Assembly: GCA_017549905.1 (NCBI GenBank)
Contig: JAFYNC010000106.1
Location: 1 to 6,627, forward strand
DNA length: 6,627 nt
Origin: Clostridia bacterium
Lineage (GTDB): Bacteria; Bacillota; Clostridia; Oscillospirales; Acutalibacteraceae
Direction: 5' to 3'
Part shown: positions 6,221 through 6,627 of the stretch, in pieces
Layout of the letters: each line of letters begins with the position of its first letter
Position numbering within the stretch: position 1 is the first letter of the stretch
The notes under the pieces: generated by a model
What the model saw: only the letters and a program-made list of their open reading frames with translations
Databases searched by the model: none
Told to the model about the DNA's origin: nothing
Made by a program: the position numbers and the translations under genes

Positions 6221-6249
6221 TTGACGGTTATTTTTTGCTGTCATAGAAT
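6221..6249 (+). promoter_or_regulatory. Proximal promoter of the HTH gene with possible operator
   Basis: TTGACG (6221-6226), 17-bp spacer, TAGAAT (6244-6249); start near 6256, leaving a leader of about 15 nt that holds GAGGTGG (6258-6264). The spacer is bracketed by TGACGG (6222-6227) and CTGTCA (6238-6243), which form a near-perfect inverted repeat (one mismatch) with a 10-bp gap, placed where a bound repressor would block RNA polymerase. Confidence 0.65.
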
Positions 6250-6270
6250 GGTTGAAAGAGGTGGTTATAT

Positions 6271-6627
6271 ATGATTGATAAAAAAACATTTGGATTATTC
6301 ATAAAAATTAAACGAACCGAGAAAAACTATTCGCAAAAAGACTTGGCGGAAATGCTGTTTGTTACCGAAGGGGCAGTAAGCAAATGGGAGCGAGGTGTGT
6401 CTTATCCCGATATCACTTTGATTTCTGACATTTGTCGAGTGCTGCAAATAAGCGAACACGAGTTAATTACCGCCTCAACTGATACACATTCAAGGAAGAT
6501 TAAGCACGAAGCAAAAAAGTTTCGTGTAATTCGCAATGTATGGTTTTGGGTTCCGACAATATCATATATGGCTACACTTCTTATTTGCTTTATTTGCAAT
6601 CTTGCCGTAGATCACACGTTGTCTTGG
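6271..6627 (+). CDS. XRE-family HTH transcriptional regulator with membrane segment (3' end cut off)
   Basis: The frame is open from the ATG at 6271 to the window end (119 codons, no stop), so the gene is partial at its C-terminus. Residues 7-66 form a Cro/CI-type helix-turn-helix: FGLFIKIKRTEKNYSQKDLA leads into the first HTH helix (about 22-29), then the recognition helix TEGAVSKWERG (32-42) and YPDITLISDICRVLQIS (45-61). A basic linker (73-89, rich in K, R and H) precedes a hydrophobic segment, WFWVPTISYMATLLICFICN (91-110), probably the first of one or more membrane spans. Such HTH-membrane fusions are common in clostridia and are thought to be membrane-tethered regulators; target and signal are unknown. 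The start is supported by GAGGTGG 6 nt upstream. The promoter at 6221-6249 carries an inverted repeat, so autoregulation is possible. Confidence 0.9.
   Translation, partial: MIDKKTFGLFIKIKRTEKNYSQKDLAEMLFVTEGAVSKWERGVSYPDITLISDICRVLQISEHELITASTDTHSRKIKHEAKKFRVIRNVWFWVPTISYMATLLICFICNLAVDHTLSW

Noticed and set aside
6201..6224. Seven-codon frame ATG...TGA as a possible leader peptide before the HTH gene
   Set aside because: No ribosome binding site before the ATG and no run of regulatory codons; likely chance.
6402..6599. 65-codon minus-strand frame opposite the HTH gene
   Set aside because: The plus strand encodes a clear XRE domain with a good ribosome binding site; the antisense frame has no supporting signal.

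Overview
The window looks like chromosome of a low-GC anaerobic Firmicute, most likely a gut-type clostridium. The evidence is AT-rich coding with A/T-rich third positions, GGAGG-type ribosome binding sites, a type A RNase P RNA, SigA-like promoters with extended -10 elements, and a high-molecular-weight rubredoxin typical of strict anaerobes. This assignment is inference; no taxonomic marker was searched.

Layout. (1) Positions 1-906, plus strand: a membrane protein of unknown function with one large predicted extracytoplasmic domain. It converges on the next operon across a symmetrical hairpin (918-949) that can terminate both. (2) Positions 4528 down to 961, minus strand: a compact four-gene operon read in the order biotin-protein ligase (birA), flavin reductase/rubredoxin fusion (Hrb-like), 16S rRNA m3U methyltransferase (rsmE), RsmF-type rRNA m5C methyltransferase. 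A good promoter lies directly upstream of birA. Gaps are 9 and 17 bp and the last pair overlaps by 8 bp, so co-transcription is very likely. (3) Positions 5639 down to 4563, minus strand: a tandem P-loop ATPase-type protein of unknown role whose second P-loop is degenerate, closed by a perfect 15-bp-arm hairpin. (4) Positions 5683-6134, plus strand: rnpB with a near-consensus promoter and a clear intrinsic terminator, divergent from the ATPase gene. (5) Positions 6138-6627, plus strand: two apparent promoters in tandem, the first with no obvious gene of its own, then an XRE-type HTH regulator fused to a membrane segment, cut off by the window end.

Functionally most of the window is housekeeping: rRNA modification, tRNA 5' maturation and biotinylation of carboxylases. 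The redox protein in the middle of the operon is the odd member. I see no mobile element, CRISPR array, tRNA, phage gene or defence cassette, and no convincing new multi-gene system. The points most worth a second look are the degenerate half of the ATPase, the apparent absence of the GGU motif in L15 of the RNase P RNA, and the orphan promoter with a hairpin leader between rnpB and the regulator.
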